Numbered from the stretch's first letter, positions 8,671 through 18,828 are shown. The stretch: DNA of 64,000 bases from Defluviitaleaceae bacterium (GCA_009781755.1 WQVD01000007.1:1-64000), one strand, 5' to 3'. Numbers and translations: made by a program. Notes: generated from the letters alone by a model not told the origin.

Positions 8671-9609
8671 TTACTCGATGTTCTGCACCTGTTCGCGTAT
8701 TTTTTCAACTTCGCTTTTTAAGTCAACCACGAGTTTGCCCAATTGTTGGTCGGTAGACTTGGAACCGATGGTATTGGCCTCGCGGTTCATTTCCTGCACG
8801 AGGAAGTCCAATTTGCGGCCAATGGGGCCTGTTTCTTCTAATATATCGTCCAACTGCGCTAAGTGACTGGCCATGCGTGTCAGCTCTTCGTCTATGGATG
8901 ATTTATCTGCCAAGATGGCGATTTCGGTAAGGAATCGAGCTTCGGCAATTTCCACAGGGGCAGCCGACTCGTTAAGTTTGGCGACCATTTCAAGCAGACG
9001 CTCGCGCAGCTTGTTAGCATGTTCTTCTACAGCTTGCGGGGCGCGCTCGGATATTTGTGTGGCCAAGGTGCGTATGCGGGTGATTTTCTCTTTGATATCC
9101 GCAACCAACGCGTTACCTTCGGTTTGGCGCATGGCGTTGAATTGCATCAGGGCTTCTTCCAACGCGCCGAAGAGCGTCTCGCGGAATTCGCCTTGCATGG
9201 ACTCGTTGTTGATTTCGAATTTTTCGAAGGTAACCACATCGGGGCATCGGGCCATGAGTTCCAATTCGGCGTGGCCGTTGGTTACACCCATGGCATCGTG
9301 CATGAGCAACCCGTACCGCTCGCGGATTTCGCCTAGGGCGTTGGCGTAGGCATCGGCGAACGCCCAGTTTACCCGCGCGGTAATATCGCGTTCGGTATAA
9401 CTGTCGAAGCCAATCCAGACTTCCACTTTTCCGCGGTTAATGTCTTTTGCCAACCTTTTGCGTACACTGTCTTCGAACGCGTTCAAGAAACGGGGTAATC
9501 GAATGCTAAAATCCCCGTACCGGTGGTTGACGGATTTTATTTCTACTTTAAATCGGCGATCATACTTGGTGTACTCGCCTCGGCCGAAACCTGTCATGCT
9601 TTGTGGCAC
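8671..9609 (-). CDS. yicC: YicC family endoribonuclease
   Basis: YicC proteins are endoribonucleases that trim RNA ends and act on small RNAs in several bacteria. The 312-residue product begins [11 protein letters not shown]. It carries the family's [10 protein letters not shown] motif and the C-terminal DUF1732 segment with [20 protein letters not shown] chose GTG at 9609: it has GAGG about 9 nt upstream, and it overlaps the dacF stop in TAGTG, which implies coupled translation. It opens the remA-gmk-rpoZ part of the operon. Confidence 0.94.
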   Translation of the reverse strand: MPQSMTGFGRGEYTKYDRRFKVEIKSVNHRYGDFSIRLPRFLNAFEDSVRKRLAKDINRGKVEVWIGFDSYTERDITARVNWAFADAYANALGEIRERYGLLMHDAMGVTNGHAELELMARCPDVVTFEKFEINNESMQGEFRETLFGALEEALMQFNAMRQTEGNALVADIKEKITRIRTLATQISERAPQAVEEHANKLRERLLEMVAKLNESAAPVEIAEARFLTEIAILADKSSIDEELTRMASHLAQLDDILEETGPIGRKLDFLVQEMNREANTIGSKSTDQQLGKLVVDLKSEVEKIREQVQNIE

Positions 9610-11027
9610 TAGAATCTTCCTCTCGGGGCGCGCCAACGCCCGCTGTAGCTGCCATAACCGCGCGCACGACGGCTAATGGTGATTGCAATTATCAAACATA
9701 TAAAGCCAAACAAAAAACCAATCACACCAAACCAATATGGTACCGCCGCCCGCGAAAACATTGCGGAAAAAACGCGATAAATCCAAAAGTCCATATCACT
9801 GTCAAAGGTGCGTTCCAACACGGCGTGTGCGGCATATAGCCCGGTGGTAAACACAACCGCATCGTTAATTAAATAGTTGACCCATCCTACGGTATCGCCT
9901 TCCTCGAAGCCGCCGAGGGGAATGCGCAGACGAACAATGCCGTCGTCCTCCTCACCTTCATCCGGGGTGGCGATGAGCGTGGGGTCATATGTAACCACGC
10001 GTTGTAACGTAGCCAATTCGCTTACGCTTAATAACGCAGTATGTTCCCCTGCGGAAAAGACGGATAAAACACCGTCATCCTCCAATCGGGGGTTGTCCAA
10101 TTGTACCGTATGTGTCAATACCTCGCCATCGGCTAATGTGCGAAAGGCATAATTGGCAAATCCATGGTCTAGCAAGCGGCGCGTATCGTTCCAGCGTCCG
10201 GGGTTGGCAGAGTCGAATACGATGGTGATCAAACCCAGCCCATTGTGATACGCGCTAGCGGCAAGACATTCCCCCGCGGGGGTGGTGTAACCGGTGCGCA
10301 TGCCTGTAACGAAGGGATGGCCGTGCGCGCCGTTGGGCAACATTTGGTTGGTGTTAGTCCAATTAAACTGCTGTACTTGCCGCCCGGCAGCGTATTGGCC
10401 TTCCAATCCGTCGCCGGTGAAATTCCACATGCCGGCGATTTCTGCTAGCAGCGGGTCGGCCATAAAAGCGCGGGATATTAACGCAAGGTCGTAAGCGGTG
10501 GTAAAGTGCCGTAAATGATGCAGTCCATACGGGTTGGTAAAATTTGAATCCCGTGCACCCAATGCCTGTGCGTAGTCGTTCATCATGTCGGCGAATTGCG
10601 GTTTGGCTTCGTTTAAGTAATCCAAGTTGAAACGTTGGTTGTATTCTTGCACGACATGCAATGCCAGTACGCGCCCTGCTTCATTTACACTGCGGATTAA
10701 CAGCCCCTTGAGCAGCACCCGTACCGTCACATGCGAGCCTTCGGTGAAGACACCCGTGGCGTAACCTGCCGGCATGTTGCGGATTTCGGGTCCGACAATG
10801 AGTACATCGTCCGGATCCAAGTGTTCCAACACCAACAACGCCGTCAATATCTTGGTCATGCTTGCCGGATACATGCGCTGGTGCATGTTGCGCTCGTATA
10901 AAACGCGTCCCGTTGACATTTCTACCAAGATAGCCGCTTCTGTTTGCAAAGGCAACGGTTCGATCCCCGCCCCCGTGAGCATAACCGCCATAAAAATTGC
11001 ACACAAAATTAAACAAATCCTTCGCAT
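9609..11027 (-). CDS. dacF: D-alanyl-D-alanine carboxypeptidase (DacF-like)
   Basis: This serine peptidase trims the terminal D-Ala from cell-wall peptides. A signal peptide (about residues 1-20) is followed by SMTK (catalytic Ser56 and Lys59) and SVN (113-115). The third motif is RTG (244-246) instead of the usual KTG. A C-terminal domain follows, then a transmembrane helix near residues 430-450 and a basic, Gly-rich tail. That anchor is unusual, since DacF-type enzymes mostly end in an amphipathic helix. The ATG at 11027 has no ribosome site but a TATACT box 6 nt upstream. It is coupled to yicC by a 1-nt overlap and may lead the whole operon. Confidence 0.88.
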   Translation of the reverse strand: MRRICLILCAIFMAVMLTGAGIEPLPLQTEAAILVEMSTGRVLYERNMHQRMYPASMTKILTALLVLEHLDPDDVLIVGPEIRNMPAGYATGVFTEGSHVTVRVLLKGLLIRSVNEAGRVLALHVVQEYNQRFNLDYLNEAKPQFADMMNDYAQALGARDSNFTNPYGLHHLRHFTTAYDLALISRAFMADPLLAEIAGMWNFTGDGLEGQYAAGRQVQQFNWTNTNQMLPNGAHGHPFVTGMRTGYTTPAGECLAASAYHNGLGLITIVFDSANPGRWNDTRRLLDHGFANYAFRTLADGEVLTHTVQLDNPRLEDDGVLSVFSAGEHTALLSVSELATLQRVVTYDPTLIATPDEGEEDDGIVRLRIPLGGFEEGDTVGWVNYLINDAVVFTTGLYAAHAVLERTFDSDMDFWIYRVFSAMFSRAAVPYWFGVIGFLFGFICLIIAITISRRARGYGSYSGRWRAPRGRF

Positions 11028-11033
11028 TGGACA

Positions 11034-11039
11034 AGTATA
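11034..11039 (-). promoter_or_regulatory. -10-like TATACT before dacF
   Basis: TATACT on the minus strand ends 6 nt before the dacF ATG, which has no Shine-Dalgarno sequence. No good -35 box is seen, so this is only a candidate leaderless promoter. Confidence 0.3.
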
Positions 11040-11092
11040 CCAAATAATTCGCGCAAAAGCTATAGTTTTACACGGAAACGGATTATCGCCGC

Positions 11093-11128
11093 AATTCAAG
11101 CTATTAGCGTGGCTAATAGCTTGGAATT
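11093..11128. repeat. L-family palindrome, copy L1
   Basis: Inverted repeat built on AAGCTATTAGC and its complement around a 3-nt centre, with matching AATTC flanks and one bulge. A second copy lies at 28396-28432. It sits between dacF and a small minus-strand gene and may act as a weak terminator, but it lacks a T run. Confidence 0.7.
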
Positions 11129-11132
11129 AACT

Positions 11133-11306
11133 TCACAGGTAGCGATACGCAGGGGCAACCGGGATTGCGTTTTCGCCGCCACTTGGTGTGTGTGATCGGC
11201 AATTTTGTTTGGAAAAATACACGCACCCGGCGCAATCACCCATGGGGTTGCGATGGTGTGCCACGGCGGCTTGGTCATTTGCCTTGTAATTTTTGCATGC
11301 GTTCAT
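11133..11306 (-). CDS. Small cysteine-containing protein, unknown
   Basis: A 57-residue frame with an excellent ribosome site (AAAGGAG, 5 nt before ATG). It holds four cysteines, including DCAGCVYF and NCRSH, which could bind a metal ion such as zinc. No signal peptide or membrane segment is seen. I do not recognise the family with confidence. The ribosome site and cysteine spacing argue that it is real. It is divergent from the DUF624 gene at 11422. Confidence 0.5.
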   Translation of the reverse strand: MNACKNYKANDQAAVAHHRNPMGDCAGCVYFSKQNCRSHTPSGGENAIPVAPAYRYL

Positions 11307-11333
11307 AATTTCTCCTTTTTCATTTCTGATATT

Positions 11334-11392
11334 AGGCAATCGTTTATTGGATTATTGCCTATTTCGCATTTTTTAATCGAAAATGCTATAAT
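11334..11392 (+). promoter_or_regulatory. Extended -10 promoter and inverted repeat before the DUF624 gene
   Basis: TGCTATAAT at 11384-11392 is an extended -10 element 30 nt before the ATG at 11422. Just upstream, AGGCAAT (11334-11340) and ATTGCCT (11354-11360) form an inverted repeat that could be an operator between the two divergent genes. Confidence 0.55.
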
Positions 11393-11421
11393 GGTGCGAC
11401 TTTATTTGGGGAGGTTTTTTC

Positions 11422-12177
11422 ATGCGCGATTTTTTTGGCTTGGAAGGCCCGTTTAATAAATATGGCGGCATGCTGGCCGACATGGCCTTGGTGAGCTTCA
11501 TGTGGATATTATTTTGCCTGCCAGTGATAACGGCGGGGGCCTCTACAACGGCCATGTATTATGTAACAACGCGGCGCATCAGCGAACGTGAGGGTTATAT
11601 AACTTCAGATTTTTGGCTTGCGTTCAAAAATAACTTTAAACGGGCTACGATTATTTCATTGATCTTTGGATTGATTATGGTTGTCGTAGTTTTTAACGCG
11701 ATTGAATTATTAAATAATAATGTTGATTGGCCCGAAGGCCGGATGTTCGGTATTATGCTGCCAGCGCAAATCGTTATTTTTGCGATTTTGGGCTTGATGA
11801 GCGTTTATGTGTACGCACTGTTGGCACGGTTTGACATGAAGTTGACCGAAATCGCCAAGAGTGCGTTTTTTATGTCTATCCGCCATTTTTTAACGTCCAT
11901 CCTTTGTGTATCAGCGTTGGTGGCAGCCATATTTATATTTTTCCAATTGCCGCCGCTGCTTATTGTATTGCCCGGGGCGTATGCTTGGGTATCATCGATG
12001 CTCATCATGCGCGTATTTAGAAAATACCGCCCCGAAATGGACAAAGACCCTGCACAAGAGCTCGCCGAAATTGAAGCGCAAAAAGCCGAAGACCGCTGGA
12101 AGCGCGAAACCACCATCGCAGAAGATATCATAAGCGAATCTGCAACGGAGCCCCCCGAAGAACCCGCAACCGAATAA
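11422..12177 (+). CDS. DUF624 (YesL family) membrane protein
   Basis: The 251-residue protein has about five hydrophobic segments. The N-terminal layout, a short start then FGLEGPFNKYGG and a hydrophobic stretch with CLPVITAGAS, is the hallmark of the YesL/DUF624 family, which is common in Bacillota near sugar-uptake genes. Its biochemical role is not established. The C-terminus is a charged cytoplasmic tail rich in Glu, Ala and Pro. GGGGAGG lies about 7 nt before ATG, and an extended -10 promoter is 30 nt upstream. The msmX-type ATPase at 15820 is the only sugar-transport gene nearby. Confidence 0.82.
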   Translation: MRDFFGLEGPFNKYGGMLADMALVSFMWILFCLPVITAGASTTAMYYVTTRRISEREGYITSDFWLAFKNNFKRATIISLIFGLIMVVVVFNAIELLNNNVDWPEGRMFGIMLPAQIVIFAILGLMSVYVYALLARFDMKLTEIAKSAFFMSIRHFLTSILCVSALVAAIFIFFQLPPLLIVLPGAYAWVSSMLIMRVFRKYRPEMDKDPAQELAEIEAQKAEDRWKRETTIAEDIISESATEPPEEPATE

Positions 12178-12231
12178 CGCATGCCCCACACGCACCCCGC
12201 ATACAATGTAGGTAGAAAGGTGCGTGATAAA

Positions 12232-13587
12232 ATGGAATATAACCGGACATTTGTTGCATTGTCTGCCGATGCGGCGGGCTACGAATTCAAAGGAAGAAAA
12301 CCCGCAGGCCGTTGCGTGCTAGAAACCCAAAACGACACATGCAAAATCTTGGTCAATGTGCAGGATCTGCGGCCGATGGTGCGCTACGGCGTATATTTGA
12401 TTTTCGCAGAAGCGCAGCGTTATGCGGGCATACAAGTAGGCACGCTAACCGTGGACGAAAAAGGCAAAGCCGAATTGCGCCGCGAAATGGACAAAAAGCA
12501 ATTACACGGTTATGCGCCCATAAACGCAGCCGCCGTAGCAATCATCACTACCAAGGGCAACCACCTAGAAAGCCCCTTAAGCGGCTACCCGCGCGAAACC
12601 GTGGCATGGCGCAAAACATTTTACGACATCACATCGCACCCCCCGCACAAACCCAAGCCGCAGGAAGCGGAATCAAAAAAAAATCACGAACCCGTTATCA
12701 CCACGGCAGAAGCCCCCCCTTCGGCAATTGAAGCTCCCCCTTCCGTCACGCACACACAACCCACCGCGCAGCCAATAGTCGACACACCCCCTACGCCGCT
12801 TCCTGAAGCCGAGGCTGAACCCGCAGCAGAAGCCGAACCAGCGCGCATATCCACGCCGGAGCTGATACCGTTAGTGGCAGCGGAACCCATGACCGCGCCG
12901 GAACCAATGACAGCCTCCATTGCGAAACTGGAGCCGGATGATGTATTGGCTGCACCAGCGGCAACGTCGGTTGTGGAGCTATCACCTACTTCCGATTTGT
13001 CACATATTACTGACGCTCATGAACCACTTACTTCCGACCTTCAAAACGTTGACAACGTTCTATTTACGCCCGCCCCATTCCCGACACCCGACGTTCCACC
13101 TGCGTCCGAGCCGCTCCCGACACCCGATGCGCCTCCCGTTTGCAAGCCTACCCCACCCAACATCGTCGCAGAATCGACCGTTCTTGAATTCATCCCCGAG
13201 CCGCCGCGTTTGCCGCGCAAAACTACGCCCTACATCACCGCTGACACATTCGCCGCATTGCGCCCCATGGTGCCGTTTTCGCTAGGCGATGATGACGGCG
13301 TACAATGGGCGCGTTTTACGGCAGATGATTGCTTGCCCGCACCGCATGGCAATGTTGATTTTTTTGATGCACCATTTGTTGTAGAATCCTATGAATGCTA
13401 CATGCATTTTATTTTGGGTGCGGTGACCGACCGCGAAATTACCGGCTATGTGCTGGGCGTGCCGGGCGTATACGACAGCGAGGCCACTCTCCGCGCCAAG
13501 GAGTTGGGCTTGACTGAATTCCGCTGCTACGACCCCATCCCCCCCACCCCGGGCGAATTCGGTTATTGGCTCATGGGAATTGTATAA
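12232..13587 (+). CDS. Two-domain clostridial protein of unknown function
   Basis: A 451-residue soluble protein. The N-terminal domain (about 1-125) resembles a conserved clostridial module with LVNVQDLRPMVRYGVYLI and a GTLTVDEKGKAEL strand. A linker of about 200 residues, very rich in Pro, Ala, Glu and Thr, follows (about 140-330). The C-terminal domain (about 340-451) has MHFILG, a YVLGVPGVYDSE stretch and a final FGYWLMGI, which I know from other clostridial proteins of the same layout. No catalytic motif or signal peptide is visible. The ATG at 12232 is chosen for AAAGGTG upstream; an in-frame ATG at 12181 lacks a site. Confidence 0.7.
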   Translation: MEYNRTFVALSADAAGYEFKGRKPAGRCVLETQNDTCKILVNVQDLRPMVRYGVYLIFAEAQRYAGIQVGTLTVDEKGKAELRREMDKKQLHGYAPINAAAVAIITTKGNHLESPLSGYPRETVAWRKTFYDITSHPPHKPKPQEAESKKNHEPVITTAEAPPSAIEAPPSVTHTQPTAQPIVDTPPTPLPEAEAEPAAEAEPARISTPELIPLVAAEPMTAPEPMTASIAKLEPDDVLAAPAATSVVELSPTSDLSHITDAHEPLTSDLQNVDNVLFTPAPFPTPDVPPASEPLPTPDAPPVCKPTPPNIVAESTVLEFIPEPPRLPRKTTPYITADTFAALRPMVPFSLGDDDGVQWARFTADDCLPAPHGNVDFFDAPFVVESYECYMHFILGAVTDREITGYVLGVPGVYDSEATLRAKELGLTEFRCYDPIPPTPGEFGYWLMGIV

Positions 13588-13643
13588 CCCCCGCCCTTGC
13601 AAAGGGCTTGTGCGGCATCAAACCAGAGAAAAGAGAGAAGTGT

Positions 13644-14330
13644 ATGAGGGCACGTAAGAAGAAATGGGCACCTGCAGAATTAGCTAACAATCCGCTTATT
13701 ATTAGAAGCGATGCATCACAAATTGATGATTCGCAAGGCGGCAACTTGCAAATTAATAGCACGCCGCTGAGCCTGCGGGCACATTTTGGTAATCATGCAC
13801 CTATCCATGTGGAAATTGGTTGCGGCAAAGGGCGCTTTATTACGGAAATGGCGCGCCGCAATCCTGATATAAATTATTTAGCCATCGAAAGAGAGCCTGC
13901 GATATTGGCCGCTGCTGCACGGCGCGGTTGGCTATTATCGCAGGAGTCACCTCTTTCGTTGGCTTTTTTATTACTGGACGTGACGGAGCTGGCGGGCAAA
14001 ATTGAACCGGGCGAAATTTCCCGCCTATATTTAAATTTCAGTGATCCATGGCCGGGCAAAAAAAAATGGGCCAAACGGCGATTGACCCATGAAAATTTTT
14101 TGCGGATATATGAATCGCTAATGATACCCGAAGTGCATTTTAAAACCGACAATCGATCGTTGTTTGAATTTTCGATTGAGTCATTGAGCATGGCGGGATG
14201 GCGGATGCAAAATATTTCATTAGATTTGCACGCCAACATGTCCGAGGACAATATTGTGACAGAATACGAAGAAAAATTTTCAAAGTTCGGCCCGATATAT
14301 CGTTTGGAGGCCTTCCCGCATAGGATATAG
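13644..14330 (+). CDS. trmB: tRNA (guanine-N7)-methyltransferase
   Basis: TrmB methylates G46 of tRNA using S-adenosylmethionine. The 228-residue protein begins MRARKKKW. It shows the SAM site VEIGCGKGRFI, then YLAIERE, the catalytic region LYLNFSDPWPGKKKWAKRR and the C-terminal TEYEEKF, all standard TrmB features. The ATG at 13644 follows a GAGAGAAG ribosome-like site; an upstream frame to 13566 overlaps the preceding gene and is not needed. It ends 24 nt before a small gene. Confidence 0.95.
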   Translation: MRARKKKWAPAELANNPLIIRSDASQIDDSQGGNLQINSTPLSLRAHFGNHAPIHVEIGCGKGRFITEMARRNPDINYLAIEREPAILAAAARRGWLLSQESPLSLAFLLLDVTELAGKIEPGEISRLYLNFSDPWPGKKKWAKRRLTHENFLRIYESLMIPEVHFKTDNRSLFEFSIESLSMAGWRMQNISLDLHANMSEDNIVTEYEEKFSKFGPIYRLEAFPHRI

Positions 14331-14354
14331 TACATGTATTTGGGAGGGATCTCT

Positions 14355-14522
14355 ATGACCGGTTACCGAATTCGCTTGCGCAACCGTTTATTGCAATTAT
14401 TTTACAAACCCACAAAAGCAAAACCGCGCTATATCAGCGCGGATGCCACATCGTTTTTCGATGATTTGGAGGCAAAACTGGAAGCCAAACTTGCCCCTAT
14501 ATTGGATGATATTTTTGGTTAG
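14355..14522 (+). CDS. Small basic-to-acidic protein, unknown
   Basis: A 55-residue frame with a good ribosome site (GGGAGG, 8 nt before ATG at 14355). The first 25 residues are basic (RIRLRNRLLQ and KPTKAKPR); the rest is acidic and leucine-rich with a predicted helix (DDLEAKLEAKLAPILDDIF). No family is recognised. It directly follows trmB and converges on the next minus-strand gene with a 4-nt overlap, which supports a real stop position. Function unknown. Confidence 0.45.
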   Translation: MTGYRIRLRNRLLQLFYKPTKAKPRYISADATSFFDDLEAKLEAKLAPILDDIFG

Positions 14523-14992
14523 GGTGCATATGCGTAGTCGGGGTCGTCGGTGTAGGCCATTTGTAACGCGGCGATGACGGCTTGCTGCAAGATGCTCGTG
14601 GTTACGGGGTGGTCAGACTCTAAGTCGATGTGCGCGGATTGGTAACGCAAGATTTCTTCGGCCATTTCGCGCATGCGCGGCTCAAATAAGGGGAAGAAGA
14701 TTTGTGATACTTCCGCCAAGTCGGTCATGTAAATCGACAGGATTTCATTCTCGGATACGGTGACGCGTACTTGCACGGGCTCTTCGTTGAGTATAATCGT
14801 AGCCGCGTACACGCCGGGTATGTATCTTGCTTGTGTGGTAGGCCGGGGATGATCTTCACGGGGTGCCTCACCGCGGCCGCGCGGCAGCAGGATAAACAGC
14901 AGTAAAATCAACAACCCAATACCTAACAAAGCAAACAACCCCACACGTATAATATCCTTCATTTGTAAAACGAAAATTTTGGTACCGCCCAT
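14519..14992 (-). CDS. Membrane-anchored protein with FMN-binding-like domain
   Basis: The 157-residue protein has one transmembrane helix (about residues 14-38, a leucine/isoleucine-rich run) and an outer domain. That domain has IPGVYAATIILN, then alternating valines, and VTTSILQQAVIAAL near the end. This order recalls the FMN-binding domain (PF04205), in which a TS motif near the C-terminus carries or contacts flavin. The usual SGAT element is replaced here (SDHPVTTS), so flavin binding is uncertain. The ATG at 14992 is set by GGAGG 8 nt upstream. It stands alone. Confidence 0.55.
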   Translation of the reverse strand: MGGTKIFVLQMKDIIRVGLFALLGIGLLILLLFILLPRGRGEAPREDHPRPTTQARYIPGVYAATIILNEEPVQVRVTVSENEILSIYMTDLAEVSQIFFPLFEPRMREMAEEILRYQSAHIDLESDHPVTTSILQQAVIAALQMAYTDDPDYAYAP

Positions 14993-15093
14993 ACGATTAA
15001 CCTCCAAATAGTTTAATTCCTACCGTTATATTATGAAGAGCAAATAGGAATTATGCCCGTGCAGCCACAGTTATATGAAGAGGAGGTATCACC

Positions 15094-15771
15094 ATGACAC
15101 TGGGCGAAAAAATTCGATATCTACGAAATGAAAAAGAAATATCGCAAGAGGATTTTGCACCATTATTGAGCGTGTCACGATATATTTTAATGAAGTGGGA
15201 ATCGAATGAAATTGCACCAAGCACAAATGAAATTGCAAACATAAGCAAATTATTAGATACTTCTATTGATTATTTATTAAACGAAGCGTATCGACACAAA
15301 GAAGATGTTCCCGGTTCGGTTGAACATAACAAATTACGCAAAGCTAATCGCAACATTAATATTATGATTTTTATTTTAATTTTCATGACCATTGTTTTAT
15401 CCGCTATACCTGCTATTGCACTCATTCAAGATTGGAACAGTATTGATAATGTTATATTAATTGCATTTATCGGTTTTTTCTTGTTATTCGGCTTCGTTGC
15501 ATTTATTGATGGGTACAGCACCGATAAATTAAAGATAAAACAACGGGATGAAGCGAAAGGCGCATTACGCCGTGTGATAGATGTATGGTATGCGTTTCCA
15601 TTACCTATATTTTTTATTATATATCATTCGTTATCGTTCTTTTTTTATCCCGTTTCATACAATAGCTTGTTCTTGGCATCGTTAATAATTTTTATTGTAT
15701 CGGCATCTCATTTAATACTTATGGTTGTTTTGCGCTATAAACGAATCCGGCGTAATCAATTGGCAAAATAA
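15094..15771 (+). CDS. XRE-type regulator with membrane domain
   Basis: A 225-residue protein: an N-terminal helix-turn-helix of the Cro/XRE type (about residues 1-65, with LGEKIRYLRNEKEISQEDF and a WESNE segment), then four or more hydrophobic segments. Such fusions are usually membrane-linked regulators of unknown signal. The ribosome site GAGGAGG is ideal. The gene is clearly richer in A+T than its neighbours, which suggests recent transfer. It ends on a strong terminator shared with the convergent ATPase gene. Confidence 0.85.
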   Translation: MTLGEKIRYLRNEKEISQEDFAPLLSVSRYILMKWESNEIAPSTNEIANISKLLDTSIDYLLNEAYRHKEDVPGSVEHNKLRKANRNINIMIFILIFMTIVLSAIPAIALIQDWNSIDNVILIAFIGFFLLFGFVAFIDGYSTDKLKIKQRDEAKGALRRVIDVWYAFPLPIFFIIYHSLSFFFYPVSYNSLFLASLIIFIVSASHLILMVVLRYKRIRRNQLAK

Positions 15772-15800
15772 AAAACCGCGCTCCTGCGAACGCGGTTTTT
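15771..15800. terminator. Bidirectional terminator
   Basis: Perfect 10-bp stem AAAAACCGCG / CGCGGTTTTT with a 10-nt loop. The A run on one side and T run on the other serve both the XRE gene (+) and the ATPase gene (-). Confidence 0.9.
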
Positions 15801-15819
15801 GTTTGCTTATAATTTAATA

Positions 15820-16932
<1,113 letters not shown>

Positions 16933-17079
16933 TTATGGCCTCCTAGAAAAATAAAATGCGTAGCTTGGTGCATAATATAAAAAATATCGCTTCTTGTCAC
17001 CTGTCACAATTGCCAATCTTTATATGTCATTTTTGTAACATTTTACAAATAGGGCGTAATTACATAAAAATTACACGGT

Positions 17080-17108
17080 GTATATTTTTTTTCGGGCAGC
17101 GCACAATA
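17080..17108 (+). promoter_or_regulatory. Possible sigma-G promoter for gerA genes
   Basis: GTATA at 17080-17084, a 17-bp gap and CACAATA at 17102-17108 loosely fit the forespore sigma-G pattern expected for germinant receptor genes. The -10 box ends 6 nt before the ATG, which has no ribosome site. Confidence 0.3.
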
Positions 17109-17114
17109 CATCGT

Positions 17115-18629
17115 ATGAAAACGAAAATTAATCCTTCCACTAAAGAAAATATGCAACACTTTGAGACGCTATTCGCTGATTGCACGGATTTTATCGGGCG
17201 GCATATGCCGTTGGGCGGCGAGGGTGCGCCTTGGGTGTACATGGCGTATTTTGACGCGCTTAGTGACCGCGATTTATTTGATTTGTCCGTAGTGCGGCAC
17301 ATGTTTGAAATGGACTGGGCCGCGCTTTCGCCCTCAGAGAAAAGTGCCGATTTGCTAACGACGATGAAAAATCGCGGGCTTGCCACGGCGGACTTTTCGG
17401 AAGCGGACAACATGGAGGACGTGCTCTACTTTGTGATGGCAGGCGATACCGCATTATTTGTCGAGGGTTGCGATAAAGCCATCATCGTGGCCACGCGCGG
17501 TTTCCCCAACCGAGGCATCGGCGCGGCAGAAACGGAAATCGTAGTACAGGGATCGCAAGAGGCTTTTAACGAAGTCCTACGCTTCAATACCGCGCTTATC
17601 CGCCGCCGCGTGCGCGATACCGGGCTCAAAGTCAAACAGAGTAAATTGGGTAAGCGCAGCATCACCGACATCGCCCTTATGTATATTGAAGGAATCGTGC
17701 GGCCCGAAGTGCTAGCCGAGGTCGAACGACGGCTCGAATCTATCGACGTGGACGGCCTAATGGATTCCGGCTGTGTCGAGCAATTTATTGAAGAAAGCTG
17801 GCTCTCCCCGTTCCCCCAAGTGCAACTCACCGAGCGGCCCGACAAAGCCGCCGCTTCTATATTAGAAGGGCGTATTGCCATCATTGTGGACAACTCGCCC
17901 TTTGTTATGTTGGTACCCGTGTCGCTCAACTGTTTTTTCCAATCGTCCGATGATTATTACTCACGCTGGCAAGTCATGAGCATCACGCGCGTGCTGCGTT
18001 TTGGCGGCGCCTTCCTTGCCGTGGCGTTGCCTGCGATTTACCTAGCCGTGGCCTTGTACCACCCTTCAATGATTCCGTTGCTCATGTTGGAGAAGCTAGC
18101 CGAAGCCAGCCGCGCAGTTCCCTTCCCTGCGCTCATGGAAATCATTCTGCTAGACGCTGCCTTCGAACTATTGCGCGAAGCGGGCATCCGCCTACGCTCC
18201 GCATCCGGCGGTACCATCGGTATCGTAGGCGGCCTTATTATAGGTCAAGCCGCCGTAGAAGCCGGGCTGGTTAGCCCCATCGTAGTCATCATCGTAGCCA
18301 TCACCGGCATTGCGACCTTCGCCATCCCCAACGTATCGCTGGTATACGGCTTCCGCCTCGTGAAGTACTTTTTACTAATAATGGCTGCAGCTCTAGGCTT
18401 CATCGGGCTGTGGGCAGGGCTGCTAATCGTACTCATTCACCTTGCCAGCATGCGCAGCTTCGGCTTCCCCTATTTACTGCCCTTCGCCGCAGGCGAAATG
18501 AATGGCGGCGAGGGCTGGAAGGATGCCGTCATTCGTGCGCCGCTACGGTGGATGCGCAGGCGGCCGTTTTATGCACGGAAAGAGGAACGTACACGGCTGC
18601 TAAGTTCGCAGCCAAGATTAAAGGATTGA
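17115..18629 (+). CDS. gerAA: Spore germination protein, GerA family (A subunit)
   Basis: GerAA is the A subunit of a nutrient germinant receptor in the spore inner membrane. The 504-residue protein has a large soluble N-terminal domain, conserved family stretches (SKLGKRSITDIALMYIEGI, VEQFIEESWLSPFPQ, ERPDKAAASILEGRIAI and VDNSPFVMLVP), then several membrane helices with LDAAFELLREAGIRLR. This fits PF03323. The ATG at 17115 is chosen from family alignment; it lacks a ribosome site. The stop falls in a 15-bp tandem repeat at the edge of an R-family repeat. The B and C subunits follow as one fused gene. Confidence 0.93.
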   Translation: MKTKINPSTKENMQHFETLFADCTDFIGRHMPLGGEGAPWVYMAYFDALSDRDLFDLSVVRHMFEMDWAALSPSEKSADLLTTMKNRGLATADFSEADNMEDVLYFVMAGDTALFVEGCDKAIIVATRGFPNRGIGAAETEIVVQGSQEAFNEVLRFNTALIRRRVRDTGLKVKQSKLGKRSITDIALMYIEGIVRPEVLAEVERRLESIDVDGLMDSGCVEQFIEESWLSPFPQVQLTERPDKAAASILEGRIAIIVDNSPFVMLVPVSLNCFFQSSDDYYSRWQVMSITRVLRFGGAFLAVALPAIYLAVALYHPSMIPLLMLEKLAEASRAVPFPALMEIILLDAAFELLREAGIRLRSASGGTIGIVGGLIIGQAAVEAGLVSPIVVIIVAITGIATFAIPNVSLVYGFRLVKYFLLIMAAALGFIGLWAGLLIVLIHLASMRSFGFPYLLPFAAGEMNGGEGWKDAVIRAPLRWMRRRPFYARKEERTRLLSSQPRLKD

Positions 18630-18660
18630 AGGTCAAAGGATTGAAGGTCAAAAGATTAAA

Positions 18661-18754
18661 GACCCTGAGCGCTGCCCAGACCCGCAAGGGGAAAGCGTTC
18701 CCCCTTGACCCCGCGCTTTTGGACGCTGCCAAATAAGGCTTTAGCCGGCACCCC
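18661..18754 (+). repeat. R-family repeat, copy R2
   Basis: Order of parts: GACCCTGAGCGCTGCCCAGA, CCCGCAAGGGG, GCGTTCCCCCTTGACCCC, then a tail AAATAAGGCTTTAGCCGGCA. The core GGGGAA.GCG.TTCCCC is self-complementary. It is preceded (18619-18655) by the lead-in AAAGGATTGAAGGTC twice, in which gerAA ends. Confidence 0.8.
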
Positions 18755-18779
18755 TCTCAATCATGGCCAGGATATAAAA

Positions 18780-18808
18780 TCAGTTGGTCGCAAATTGCGA
18801 CCAACTGA
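18780..18808. repeat. P-family palindrome, copy P1 (intergenic)
   Basis: Perfect 14-bp arms (core arm CAGTTGGTCGCAA) around one A. It lies between R2 and R3, which face each other. No T run follows, so it is not a classic terminator. Confidence 0.85.
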
Positions 18809-18828
18809 AAACTTGCACGAACTACACG

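Noticed and set aside
15094-15771. A prophage repressor marking a prophage
   Set aside because: The protein has a membrane domain and there are no phage genes nearby.
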